Shown: one piece after another, positions 49,381 through 57,816 of the stretch
Position numbering within the stretch: position 1 is the first letter of the stretch
How the letters are laid out: each line of letters begins with the position of its first letter
Origin: Janthinobacterium rivuli
GTDB taxonomy: Bacteria > Pseudomonadota > Gammaproteobacteria > Burkholderiales > Burkholderiaceae_D
Assembly (NCBI RefSeq): GCF_009208735.1
Contig: NZ_WFLJ01000020.1
Location: 62,001 to 126,000, forward strand
DNA: 64,000 nucleotides
Reading direction: 5' to 3'
Notes under the pieces: model-generated
Told to the model about the DNA's origin: nothing
What the model saw: the letters and a program-made list of their open reading frames with translations, nothing else
Databases searched by the model: none
Translations under genes and position numbers: made by a program

Positions 49381-50540
49381 TTGGCGGCCCCTACGCTGAC
49401 GGCGGCAGCGGCCACGTCGGGCTTGCTGGCCAGTTCGGCGCCGAGGATGGTCACTTTCTGACCAGGCTTGAGCAGGTTGACGCCGGCCGTGACCACGGTC
49501 TGCCCCGCTTTCACGCCCGAGGTCAGCAGCAATTCATTGCCCGCCACGCCGCCCACCGTCACCGGCACAAGCTTCACGGCCCCGTTTTCCACCACCCACA
49601 CGGAACTTTGCGACTTTTCATTGAACAGGGCCGTCAAGGGCACCTTGATCTGCGGCGTGGCCGTCTGCGAGGCGAACTGCACCACGGCAGTCATGCCCAG
49701 ACGGGCCTGCGGCGCGTCCGGGATGCTGACCTTGGCGATATAGGTGCGCGTGGCGGCATCGGCCACGGGCGACACTTCGCGTATCTTGCCCGGCAAGCCC
49801 TGCTTCGGGTCGGCCCACAGGCGCACGACCACATCCTTGACGCCGCGCAAGGTTTCCACCTTGTCTTCAGGAATGCCGATCACGACTTCCTTTTCGCCGC
49901 TCCTGGCCACTTGCACCACGGGCGTGCCAGGCGCCACCACCTGCCCCACTTCGGCCTCGATGCGCGTGACAACGCCATCGACGTCAGCCAGCAAGCTGGC
50001 GTAGCCGGACTGGTTCGCCTGGCCCCGGTACAGGGCCTGGGCCGCTTCCACATTCGCCTGCGCCGCCTTGTAGGTGGCTTCCTTGCCGTCGAGCACGGCC
50101 TGGCTGACGAAATTTTTCTCGCGCAAGTCCTGGTAGCGCTTGAGTTCCGCGCGCGCCAGGTCGCGGCTCGTTTCCGCGCTGACCAGCGACGCCTTGGCCT
50201 GTGCCTGCGACAGTTGCAAGTCGACAGGATCGAGCTGCATCAGCACTTGCCCCTTCTTGACGCTGGCGCCCACGTCCACCTTGCGCGCGACGATCTTGCC
50301 GCCCACGCGGAAGCCCAGCTGCGATACGACACGGGGCACGACCTCGCCCGCCAGCTCCGCACTCACGTCAACATTACTGCTAGACAACACGATCGCGCGC
50401 ACGGGACGCACGTCTTCCACTTTGACGGCAGGCTTGGAACAGGCCGCCAGGGTCAGCGCCAGGGCGGCGGCGGCAGTCAGCCGCAGGGCGGGAAGTGCGG
50501 ATGCGCCGGTCTCGCGGCGCAGGGTTTTCAGGGCAAACAA
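49377..50540 (-). CDS. RND efflux periplasmic adaptor (membrane fusion protein)
   Basis: This 387-residue lipoprotein has a signal ending LALTLAAC, with the lipidated Cys near residue 34. The lipoyl half-motifs are FRVGGKIVARKVDVGASVKKGQVL and SLLADVDGVVTRIEAEVGQVV. Between them is a helical hairpin rich in Ala and Gln (LSQAQAKASLVSAETSRDLARAELKRYQ). A beta-barrel domain follows (VVIGIPEDKVETLRG). It links the RND transporter to an outer membrane channel. The gene is directly upstream of and coupled to the transporter. No regulator gene is adjacent. Confidence 0.93.
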   Translation of the reverse strand: MFALKTLRRETGASALPALRLTAAAALALTLAACSKPAVKVEDVRPVRAIVLSSSNVDVSAELAGEVVPRVVSQLGFRVGGKIVARKVDVGASVKKGQVLMQLDPVDLQLSQAQAKASLVSAETSRDLARAELKRYQDLREKNFVSQAVLDGKEATYKAAQANVEAAQALYRGQANQSGYASLLADVDGVVTRIEAEVGQVVAPGTPVVQVARSGEKEVVIGIPEDKVETLRGVKDVVVRLWADPKQGLPGKIREVSPVADAATRTYIAKVSIPDAPQARLGMTAVVQFASQTATPQIKVPLTALFNEKSQSSVWVVENGAVKLVPVTVGGVAGNELLLTSGVKAGQTVVTAGVNLLKPGQKVTILGAELASKPDVAAAAVSVGAAK

Positions 50541-50829
50541 GGTATTTTCCTTTACTATGCGGGCTGTAATATTTTTATGCGGAGAAACTTTTTGCTTGCC
50601 CTTTGGGCCAAGCCAAACTTTTTCGCACGCGATATCCTTAAATTTGTGACAATACCAGCTTGGTCATGACCGGGAGTGATTTCCCCCTAATGACTTTCTG
50701 GTTATTAATTATAATCGTGCCTAAAAGTTTTTAGTGACTTTTGCGTCATTAATCTTGAGACGTACAACGTCCGGCCACCTTCCAGCGTTGGGGGTGCCGG
50801 AAAAACTGCAAGACTAGAGAAGTGTGTTC
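50541..50829. other. Divergent promoter region, RND adaptor and hpnC
   Basis: About 290 bases lie between the divergent adaptor and hpnC genes. A perfect TATAAT (50710-50715) on the plus strand is a candidate -10 box for hpnCDE. No operator or terminator was found. Confidence 0.5.
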
Positions 50830-51711
50830 ATGCCTGTAGACCATTACGAAAATTTTCCTGTTGCATCATTTTTACTGCCGCGCCGCCTGGTGCCCGCCGT
50901 CGAAGCCATCTATGCTTTCGCCCGCAGCGCCGACGACCTGGCCGATGAGGGCGACGCCACGCCGGCCGAACGCCTGGCGGCCCTGCACGCCTACGAAGAG
51001 GCGCTGGGCCGCATCGCCCGCGAAGAGGGGCATGCGGGCGAGAACGCCGCCATGTTCGAACGCCTGGCTGCCGTCATCACCAAACACCAGCTGCCCCTGA
51101 AGCCGTTTCACGATCTGTTGTCAGCATTCAAGCAGGATGTGGAAACGACGCGCTATGCCAGCTACGACGACGTGCTCGATTACTGCGCCCGTTCCGCCAA
51201 CCCCGTGGGACTGCTGATGCTGCACCTGTATGGCGCGGCCGATGAACAGAATGTACGCGATTCCGATGCGATATGTTCAGCTTTGCAACTAATTAATTTC
51301 TTACAAGACGTCGCCATCGACCAGCAAAAAGAGCGCATTTACCTGCCGATGGAAGACTTGACCCGCTTTGCCGTCTCCGCCGCCGCCTTCGAGCGGCCCG
51401 AGGCGCACGGCAAGTGGAGCGCCCTGATGCGCTTCGAAGTGGCCCGCACGCGCGCCCTGATGCTGTCCGGCGCGCCGCTGGCCCTGCGTTTGCGGGGGCG
51501 CATCGGCTGGGAATTGCGCCTGGTCGTGCAAGGCGGCTTGCGCATCCTCGAAGCCATCGAAGCCGTCAATTACGACGTGTTCCGGCGCCGTCCCAAGCTG
51601 GAGAAACGCGACTGGCTGATCATTTTCTGGCGCGCCCTGCGCATGTCGCGCAAGAGCCTGCATCAAGAGACACAAGTAAAAACGGCTTTTCCCCCGTCGC
51701 CCACTCTGTAA
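50830..51711 (+). CDS. hpnC: Squalene synthase-like HpnC (hydroxysqualene synthase)
   Basis: The ATG at 50830 is preferred to the GTG at 50824 because AGAGAAG is at better spacing. The 293-residue protein is a trans-isoprenyl synthase with two acidic motifs: RSADDLADEGD near residue 36 and LINFLQDVAIDQ near 160. In the HpnCDE route it converts presqualene diphosphate to hydroxysqualene. The three genes together make squalene from farnesyl diphosphate, the precursor of hopanoids. The downstream hpnD and hpnE confirm the assignment. No squalene-hopene cyclase gene is in this window. Confidence 0.92.
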   Translation: MPVDHYENFPVASFLLPRRLVPAVEAIYAFARSADDLADEGDATPAERLAALHAYEEALGRIAREEGHAGENAAMFERLAAVITKHQLPLKPFHDLLSAFKQDVETTRYASYDDVLDYCARSANPVGLLMLHLYGAADEQNVRDSDAICSALQLINFLQDVAIDQQKERIYLPMEDLTRFAVSAAAFERPEAHGKWSALMRFEVARTRALMLSGAPLALRLRGRIGWELRLVVQGGLRILEAIEAVNYDVFRRRPKLEKRDWLIIFWRALRMSRKSLHQETQVKTAFPPSPTL

Positions 51712-51757
51712 GACGATAGAATAGCGGCTTCGATCTGCAACCCTTGCTCTTTTGACT

Positions 51758-52591
51758 ATGTCTCCCGACGAATACTGCCAACAAAAGGCCGCCCAGAGCG
51801 GCTCCAGTTTCTACTACAGCTTCCTGTTCCTGCCGGCCGAACGCCGCAAGGCCATCACGGCCCTGTACGCGTTTTGCCGCGAAGTCGATGACACGGTCGA
51901 CGAATGCACGGACGAAGCCGTGGCACGCACCAAGCTGGTCTGGTGGCGCAAGGAAGTCAAGGCCATGTACGAGGGCAACCCCACGCATCCCGTGATGCGC
52001 GCGCTGCAGCCGCACCTGGACATTTATAAGCTGGAAGAAAAGCATTTGCAGGCCATCATCGACGGCATGGAAATGGATTTGAACCAGACCCGTTACCTCG
52101 ATTACCAGGCCATGAGCCGCTATTGCTGGCACGTGGCCAGCGTGGTGGGCATCTTGTCGGCCAGCATCTTTGGCGCGACGCGCCCGGAAACCCTGCTGTA
52201 CGCGGAAAAACTGGGCCATGCCTTCCAGCTGACCAACATCATCCGCGACGTGGGCGAAGACGCGCGCAAGGGGCGCATCTACCTGCCGATCAGCGAATTG
52301 CAGCAATTCAATGTGACGGCGGCCGACCTGCTGAACGCGCGCCACAGCGAGAACTTCGAAAACCTCATGCGTTTCCAGGTGGCGCGCGCGCAGAAAGCCT
52401 ATGACGAGGCGTTCGCCCTGCTGCCAGCAGAGGATCGCCGCGCCCAGCGCCCGGGCCTGATCATGGCCGCCATCTACCGCACCCTGCTCAATGAAGTCGA
52501 GCGCGACGGCTACCACGTGCTGAAACAGCGCATCTCGCTCACGCCGATCCGCAAACTGTGGCTGGCCTGGAAGACCTGGGTTCGTGGCTGA
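51758..52591 (+). CDS. hpnD: Presqualene diphosphate synthase HpnD
   Basis: The start at 51758 (MSPDEYCQQKAAQSGSSFYY) gives 277 residues; a TTG two codons earlier is possible. The acidic motifs are REVDDTVDE near 43-51 and LTNIIRDVGEDARKGRIYLP near 165. SSFYYSFLFLP is the usual HpnD start. It condenses two farnesyl diphosphates to presqualene diphosphate. It lies 46 bases after hpnC and overlaps hpnE by 8 bases. Confidence 0.93.
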   Translation: MSPDEYCQQKAAQSGSSFYYSFLFLPAERRKAITALYAFCREVDDTVDECTDEAVARTKLVWWRKEVKAMYEGNPTHPVMRALQPHLDIYKLEEKHLQAIIDGMEMDLNQTRYLDYQAMSRYCWHVASVVGILSASIFGATRPETLLYAEKLGHAFQLTNIIRDVGEDARKGRIYLPISELQQFNVTAADLLNARHSENFENLMRFQVARAQKAYDEAFALLPAEDRRAQRPGLIMAAIYRTLLNEVERDGYHVLKQRISLTPIRKLWLAWKTWVRG

Positions 52592-53951
52592 GAGTAAGGT
52601 GAAGCAACGCTACGCCGTCATCGGCGCCGGTTGGGCCGGTTGCGCGGCGGCCATGGAACTGGCGCGCGCCGGCCATGCCGTCACCGTCTATGAGGCGGCG
52701 CGCGTCCTGGGCGGACGGGCGCGCCGGGTCGAACGCGAAAGCACTGTGCTCGACAACGGCCAGCACATCCTGCTGGGCGCGTACACGGAAACCTTGCGCC
52801 TCATCAAGCTGGCGGGGCAAGATCCCAGCGAGCTGATCCTCACCCTGCCCCTGCAGATGCGCTATCCGGCCGACAGCGGCGGGATGGACTTCATCGCGCC
52901 GCGCCTGCCCGCGCCGCTGCACCTGGCGTGGGCCTTGCTGCGCGCCAAGGGGCTGGAGCGCGCCGACAAGCTGGCCCTGATGCGCTTTTCCACCGCCATG
53001 CGGTGGATGGGCTGGCAACTGTACAACGATTGCACCGTCAGCGAATTGCTGCAGCGCTTCGATCAGACGGACACTTTGAGCCGGCTGATGTGGCATCCGC
53101 TGTGCCTGGCCGCCTTGAATACCCCGCCCGAGCGGGCCTCGGCCCGCGTCTTCATCAATGTGCTGCGCGACAGCCTGGGCGCGAGCCGCCGCCGCGCCTC
53201 CGACATGCTGATCCCGCAGGCGAACCTGAGCGCCCTGTTGCCCGAGGCGGCCGCCCGCTATGTGGAACGGCTTGGCGGCGAAGTGCGCACGGGCGCCAAG
53301 ATTGCCGCCTTGCACGCGCTGTCCGATGGCCGCTGGCGACTCGATGATGCGGATGTCTTTGACGGCGTCATCGTGGCCACCTCGTCCGTGCAAGCGGCCA
53401 GCCTGCTGCAAGGCGTGCACGACGCGCGCCTCGACGACGTCATCAATCGCATGCAAGCGTTCACGCCGGAAGCGATCAGCACCTGCTACCTGCAATACGA
53501 GGCCAGCGTGCGCCTGGACTTGCCGTTCTACGCGCTCGTCGATGCGCCGGAGCGGCAGCACTGGGGCCAGTTCGTGTTCGACCGGGGTCAGCTCGACGCG
53601 AAGCAGGCGGGCTTGCTGGCCGTCGTCATCAGCGCCTCCGGCCCTGCGGCCGAGCAAGGCCATGGGCCGCTGGCGCAAGCGATCGCCGCGCAACTGGCGC
53701 AAGTGTTGCAGCGTCCGGAACTGGCGCAGCCCGTCTGGACCCAGCTGATCACGGAAAAGCGCGCCACGTTCGCCTGCACGCCGGATTTATTGCGTCCCGG
53801 AAATGACAGTGGCGTGCCGGGCTTGCTGCTGGCCGGCGACTACACGTCCAATGAAGACCGGACACAAGACTATCCGGCCACCATCGAGGCGGCCGTGCGC
53901 AGCGGCGTGGCGGCGGCCAGGATGGTGAACACGGGCAAGGCGTCAAAATAA
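52584..53951 (+). CDS. hpnE: Hydroxysqualene dehydroxylase HpnE
   Basis: The GTG at 52584 (GTGGCTGAG) overlaps hpnD and gives 455 residues. The FAD-binding Rossmann motif is VIGAGWAGCAAAMELARAGHAVTVYEA at residues 12-38, followed by GGRARR. The C-terminal amino-oxidase signature is LLLAGDYTSNEDRTQDYPATIEAAVRSG. HpnE removes the hydroxyl of hydroxysqualene to give squalene. It completes the three-gene route. Confidence 0.93.
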   Translation: MAESKVKQRYAVIGAGWAGCAAAMELARAGHAVTVYEAARVLGGRARRVERESTVLDNGQHILLGAYTETLRLIKLAGQDPSELILTLPLQMRYPADSGGMDFIAPRLPAPLHLAWALLRAKGLERADKLALMRFSTAMRWMGWQLYNDCTVSELLQRFDQTDTLSRLMWHPLCLAALNTPPERASARVFINVLRDSLGASRRRASDMLIPQANLSALLPEAAARYVERLGGEVRTGAKIAALHALSDGRWRLDDADVFDGVIVATSSVQAASLLQGVHDARLDDVINRMQAFTPEAISTCYLQYEASVRLDLPFYALVDAPERQHWGQFVFDRGQLDAKQAGLLAVVISASGPAAEQGHGPLAQAIAAQLAQVLQRPELAQPVWTQLITEKRATFACTPDLLRPGNDSGVPGLLLAGDYTSNEDRTQDYPATIEAAVRSGVAAARMVNTGKASK

Positions 53952-54081
53952 ACTTGACAGTGCATCCCGCCCTGGTGTCGCTCGCCCCCGCGAAATTGCA
54001 TTCTGTCGCACCGCGCTGGTGCGCTCGCGTGCGCTTGGGTACAGTCTGATCATCGACAACGGCCATGCCACGGGGAATACC

Positions 54082-54237
54082 ATGCACACCACCTTGCACT
54101 TGAAAAACAGCTTGAAAGCCCTGGCGTTGCTCGCTTGCGTGGTGCTGGCCACCTTGATCGTCATTCAGGTACAGCAGACGCCACCAGCGCCATTGCTGCT
54201 GAGCCAGGCAAGCATGCTGCTGCCGGCCATGGGCTGA
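54082..54237 (+). CDS. 51-residue single-TM protein
   Basis: The start at 54082 (MHTTLHLKNSLKALALLACVV) has GGGGA five bases upstream. A longer form from an alternative start at 54019 lacks a ribosome binding site. The protein is 51 residues with one hydrophobic helix (LALLACVVLATLIVIQV) and a short polar tail. It lies 19 bases before the DUF1700 gene, so it is probably the first gene of that envelope operon. No homologue is recognised. It occupies the place where a PadR regulator often stands in such operons. Confidence 0.65.
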   Translation: MHTTLHLKNSLKALALLACVVLATLIVIQVQQTPPAPLLLSQASMLLPAMG

Positions 54238-54256
54238 CGCGGCGCACAGGAAGAAT

Positions 54257-55045
54257 ATGATGAACAAGCAAGATTACCTCGACTCTCTGCGGCGCGCACT
54301 GGCAGGCTTGCCACCGGACCTGGTGGCCAAGACCCTCGATTATTATGAACAGACCTTCATCGAAGGCGCGGCGGCCGGCCGCAGCGAGCGCGAGGTCGCC
54401 GACGACCTGGGCGACCCGAAAAAAATCGCCCTCACCTTGCGCAGCAGCACCCACCGCGAGGCGTTCGAACAAAAGAAAACCCCCGTCAACCTGTTGCGCC
54501 TGCTCGTCTCGCTGGTGGGTCTGGCCATCTTCAACCTGTTCATGGTCGTGCCTGCCGCCGTCTACGCGGCCCTGCTGGCCACCCTGTATGCCGTCGGCCT
54601 GAGCTTTTACCTGGCCGGCATCGCCATCACGGCCAGCGGCTTGTCCGGCGCCAACGAACTGGTGCTCGATGGCCCGCTGCGCCACGTCTTCATCCATGAC
54701 GATGACGGCGGCGAAGGCGGCGAGCGGCGCGAAACGCGCATCACCATCGGCGACACGGGCATCGAAGTCGACCACCTGCCCGGCCCCGTCAAGGCTGAGT
54801 CAGATTCACAGGCGCCGGGCGCGTCGTCGCGCGTGATGGAGCGGGCCGAAGCGCTGGCCGGTGGCGGCATCCGCATCTCCACCGACATGGACCGCGATGC
54901 GCGCACCACGCAAACCGTCTTCGGCGTGGGCATGCTGCTCGGCGGCATCGTCATCTTCCTGCTCAGCCTAGTCGTCACGCGCTATACCTTGATCGGCATC
55001 AAGCGCTACGTCGCCATGAATATCTCCCTGCTCAAAGGTCACTAG
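54257..55045 (+). CDS. DUF1700 (HAAS-domain) membrane protein
   Basis: This 262-residue protein begins with the HAAS helix bundle (MNKQDYLDSLRRALAGLPPDLVAKTLDYYEQTF, then EVADDLGDPKKIA), followed by TM helices at about residues 75-130 and another at about 220-245. In between is an acidic stretch (HDDDGGEGGERRE). HAAS/DUF1700 proteins usually sit beside PadR regulators and DUF2807/4097 proteins in envelope-stress operons. Here the DUF2807 gene follows after 10 bases. A second Met one codon in is an equally good start. Confidence 0.88.
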   Translation: MMNKQDYLDSLRRALAGLPPDLVAKTLDYYEQTFIEGAAAGRSEREVADDLGDPKKIALTLRSSTHREAFEQKKTPVNLLRLLVSLVGLAIFNLFMVVPAAVYAALLATLYAVGLSFYLAGIAITASGLSGANELVLDGPLRHVFIHDDDGGEGGERRETRITIGDTGIEVDHLPGPVKAESDSQAPGASSRVMERAEALAGGGIRISTDMDRDARTTQTVFGVGMLLGGIVIFLLSLVVTRYTLIGIKRYVAMNISLLKGH

Positions 55046-55055
55046 AAAGGCTGCC

Positions 55056-55862
55056 ATGAAACGCTTGCTCAAAGTTGGCCTGTCCATGCTCTTGCTGGCA
55101 ATGGTCCTGATCGCCATGTCGTATGCGGCGCTGCGCGCCAAGGGAATCAGCAATCCCAGCAGCGCTGCCGGCCGCGCCGTGCGCAGCGAAACGCGCCCGA
55201 TTGCCGCCAATATCACCAGCATCGACCTGGCCGGCCCCATCGACCTGGTGCTGCGCCGCGGCGCCACGCCATCGCTGAAGGTCAGCGGCGAGCAGCGCTT
55301 GCTGTCGAACGTCGACACGACGGCCGATGGCACGACCCTGCATATCGGCCCGAAAGGCATGCTGTTCCACCATCGACAGCCGCTGCAGGTGGAACTGGTG
55401 CTGCCAGCCCTCGTGCGCATGGAAGTGCACGGCAATGGCGACAGCAAGATCACGGGCTTTTCCGGCGACAGTTTCATCCTGGAATTAACAGGATCGGGCG
55501 ACGTCAGTTTCACGGGACGCTACAAGCAAGTACAAGCCACCGTCAACGGCAGTGGCGACCTCGACATCAATGCCGGCAACAGCGACAGCGTGGTGCTGGA
55601 AATGGTGGGCTCCGGGCGCATCGCCGCCAGCGGCAACACGAAATTCCTGCGCGCCGACCTGAGCGGTTCGGGCGACATCGATGCCGAGCACCTGGCCGCC
55701 GACAAGGCCAGCGTCAGCCTGCAAGGCTCGGGCACGAGCACCGTCTTCGTGCGCGACGCCGCCAACCTGACCCTGCGCGGCAGCGGCGACATCCACGTCC
55801 ACGGCAACCCGCGCCAGCGCGAGGCGCAGAAAAGCGGCTCAGGCGAAATTACCTGGCACTAA
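55056..55862 (+). CDS. GIN-domain (DUF2807) auto-transporter-like adhesin head protein
   Basis: This 268-residue protein has an N-terminal signal anchor (LLKVGLSMLLLAMVLIAMSYAAL). The rest is a right-handed beta-helix of DUF2807 type with repeated GSGD turns (LTGSGDVSF, VNGSGDLDI, LSGSGDIDA, LRGSGDIHV). These Gly-Ser-Gly-Asp turns are characteristic. It is expected in the periplasm, attached to the inner membrane. Its function is unknown. It is co-transcribed with the DUF1700 gene and overlaps the convergent flavoprotein gene by 14 bases. Confidence 0.88.
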   Translation: MKRLLKVGLSMLLLAMVLIAMSYAALRAKGISNPSSAAGRAVRSETRPIAANITSIDLAGPIDLVLRRGATPSLKVSGEQRLLSNVDTTADGTTLHIGPKGMLFHHRQPLQVELVLPALVRMEVHGNGDSKITGFSGDSFILELTGSGDVSFTGRYKQVQATVNGSGDLDINAGNSDSVVLEMVGSGRIAASGNTKFLRADLSGSGDIDAEHLAADKASVSLQGSGTSTVFVRDAANLTLRGSGDIHVHGNPRQREAQKSGSGEITWH

Positions 55863-57099
55863 GGTTCTCTTCCAGCCAACTGACCGCCTGCTCGCCGGCC
55901 GCCTTGCCTTGCGCCAGGCAGGCCGTCAGCAGGTAGCCGCCCGTCGGCGCTTCCCAATCCAGCATTTCCCCCGCCACGAACACGCCCGGCATGGCGCGCA
56001 GCATGCTGCCGTCGATGCCGTCAAAATCCACACCGCCGGCGCTGCTGATGGCTTCATCGATGGGGCGCGGCCGCTGCAAGGTGACGGGCAGCAGCTTGAT
56101 GGCGGCGGCCAGCTTGGCTTCATCGGCAAAGTCGGCGGCGCTCAGGCATTCGCGCAGCAAGCCCGATTTCACGCCCTTGATGCCCAGGCGGCTTTGCAAA
56201 TGGCTGGACATGGAACGGGCGCCGCGCGGGCGCGTCACTTCCTCGAACACGCGTTCCTGGCTGTGGTCGGGCGCCAGGTCGAGCCAGATGGTGGTGTGAC
56301 CGTCGCGCGCGATCTGCTCGCGCAGCGCGGCCGACAGCGCATAAATCAGGCCGCCTTCGACGCCGCCCGCCGTGATGACGCACTGCCCCTGGCGCTTGAC
56401 CGTCAAGCCGTCGATGTCATGCGCCGTGATGGCCACCGTGGCCAGGTGCTCGCCCGCGTAACGGCTGCTGAAATGTACGCTCCAGTCCACGTCGAAGCCG
56501 CAATTGGCCGGCGCCAGCGCCGCCACGGACACGCCCTGCCCTTGCAGCAGCGGCACCCAGGCGCCGTCGGAACCGAGCCGCGCCCAGCTGCCGCCGCCCA
56601 GGGCCAGGATCACGGCGTCGAATGCGCGCAGGCGTTCGCCGTCCGGCGTGGCGAAGGCCAGCTGGCCATCGCGCCAGCCCGTCCAGCGGTGGCGCATGTG
56701 AAATTGCACGCCCGCTTCGCGCAAGCGGTGCAGCCAGGCGCGCAGCAAGGGTGCGGCCTTCATGTCGGTCGGGAAGACGCGGTTCGACGAGCCGACGAAG
56801 GTCTCCACGCCCAGCCCATGCACCCAGTCGCGCACCTTTTGCGGGCCGAACTGGTCCAGCGCCGGTTTCACACGATGCGCCTGCCGGGCATAGCGCGAGA
56901 CGAAGGCCTGGTAGCCTTCCGCGTGCGTGATGTTCATGCCGCCGCGCCCGGCCAGCAGGAATTTGCGGCCGACGGACGGCATGGCGTCGAACAGTTCCAC
57001 CCTGGCCCCCTGCTCGGATGCCGCCTGGGCGGCCATCAGGCCGGCGGGGCCGCCGCCGATGACGGCGATATGAAACGGAGGGGAAGTCGATTGGGTCAT
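55849..57099 (-). CDS. BaiN/RdsA-like NAD(P)/FAD-dependent oxidoreductase (TIGR03862 type)
   Basis: The start at 57099 (MTQSTSPPFHIAVIGGGPAGLMAA) gives 416 residues; longer forms have no ribosome binding site and add no conserved sequence. The dinucleotide motif VIGGGPAGLMAAQAASEQGARVELFDA lies near residues 12-38, followed by GRKFLLAGRGGMNITH. The C-terminal region is SSAGGVDFDGIDGSMLRAMPGVFVAGEMLDWEAPTGGYLLTACLAQG. This is the HI0933-like family. The substrate is unknown. It stands alone, convergent with the DUF2807 gene. Confidence 0.9.
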   Translation of the reverse strand: MTQSTSPPFHIAVIGGGPAGLMAAQAASEQGARVELFDAMPSVGRKFLLAGRGGMNITHAEGYQAFVSRYARQAHRVKPALDQFGPQKVRDWVHGLGVETFVGSSNRVFPTDMKAAPLLRAWLHRLREAGVQFHMRHRWTGWRDGQLAFATPDGERLRAFDAVILALGGGSWARLGSDGAWVPLLQGQGVSVAALAPANCGFDVDWSVHFSSRYAGEHLATVAITAHDIDGLTVKRQGQCVITAGGVEGGLIYALSAALREQIARDGHTTIWLDLAPDHSQERVFEEVTRPRGARSMSSHLQSRLGIKGVKSGLLRECLSAADFADEAKLAAAIKLLPVTLQRPRPIDEAISSAGGVDFDGIDGSMLRAMPGVFVAGEMLDWEAPTGGYLLTACLAQGKAAGEQAVSWLEENLSAR

Positions 57100-57264
57100 G
57101 GCAAGCTGGGAAGACGGTGAAAACCCCGGCATTTTAGTCGAGATTGGCCCGAATATGGCCGGGCGATGGCGATCGCGCCAAAAAATGAGGCATACTGCGC
57201 CAGACATGCCGCAACGATCGGCAGTTTCATATCACTTGACGACAAGACACGAGAGGAGATAGAC

Positions 57265-57498
57265 ATGGGCGCAGGATTCTGGATTTCCCGCTATTTTCTG
57301 GCCAGTTCGATTTTATTCATCATCCTGACGGTGGTCGAATACAGCAAGGGCACCACCAGCCAGGCCGACATCCTCAGCGCGCTGGCCTGGTCTATGGTCG
57401 CGTCAGCCATCTTCATCGGCTCGAAATACTGGCGCTACAAGAAAGCCATCGCCTGCGCGACGTGCAGCGGGGACAAGGCAAAAACCAAGTCGTCATAA
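57265..57498 (+). CDS. Small membrane protein, two TM helices
   Basis: The start at 57265 is fixed by a strong GAGGAGAT upstream. The 77-residue protein has two hydrophobic helices (YFLASSILFIILTVVEY and ILSALAWSMVASAIFIGSKYW) and a C-terminal tail with CATC, a possible metal or redox pair. No family is recognised. A terminator follows directly. Confidence 0.8.
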   Translation: MGAGFWISRYFLASSILFIILTVVEYSKGTTSQADILSALAWSMVASAIFIGSKYWRYKKAIACATCSGDKAKTKSS

Positions 57499-57524
57499 AA
57501 AATGGCCGCTTCAGCGGCCATTTT
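57499..57524. terminator. Bidirectional terminator between the small membrane protein and moaD
   Basis: AAAATGGCCGCT and AGCGGCCATTTT are exact inverted repeats around TC. With A-run and T-run flanks this can end both converging transcripts. Confidence 0.85.
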
Positions 57525-57539
57525 CTCCAGTGGACATTC

Positions 57540-57806
57540 TCAGCCGCCCGTCACGGGCGGGAAGAACGCCACCTCGTCGCCTTCGCCTATCGCGGTATCG
57601 GCATCGCACATCACCTGATTATGCGCCATGCGCAGCGCGCGGCCTTGCGCCAGCGCGTATTCCCAGTTGCCGCCACGCGCGATCAGCAGGGCTCTCACCT
57701 CGCCCACCGTCAGCCGTGGAGCGGCCGCTTCGTCCACCTCCAGCACTTCCTGGCCCGTGCCCACCAGCTCGCGCACGCTGGCGAAAAAACGCAGATTGAT
57801 CTTCAT
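57540..57806 (-). CDS. moaD: Molybdopterin synthase small subunit
   Basis: The start at 57806 (MKINLRFFASVRELVGTGQEVLEV) gives 88 residues with a ubiquitin-like fold. The C-terminal Gly-Gly (FFPPVTGG), which carries the thiocarboxylate, is intact. MoaD donates sulphur to cyclic pyranopterin monophosphate together with MoaE. It is 10 bases downstream of moeA. The moaE gene usually next in line is missing here: the minus-strand run ends at a terminator. Confidence 0.95.
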   Translation of the reverse strand: MKINLRFFASVRELVGTGQEVLEVDEAAAPRLTVGEVRALLIARGGNWEYALAQGRALRMAHNQVMCDADTAIGEGDEVAFFPPVTGG

Positions 57807-57816
57807 CGATACTTCC

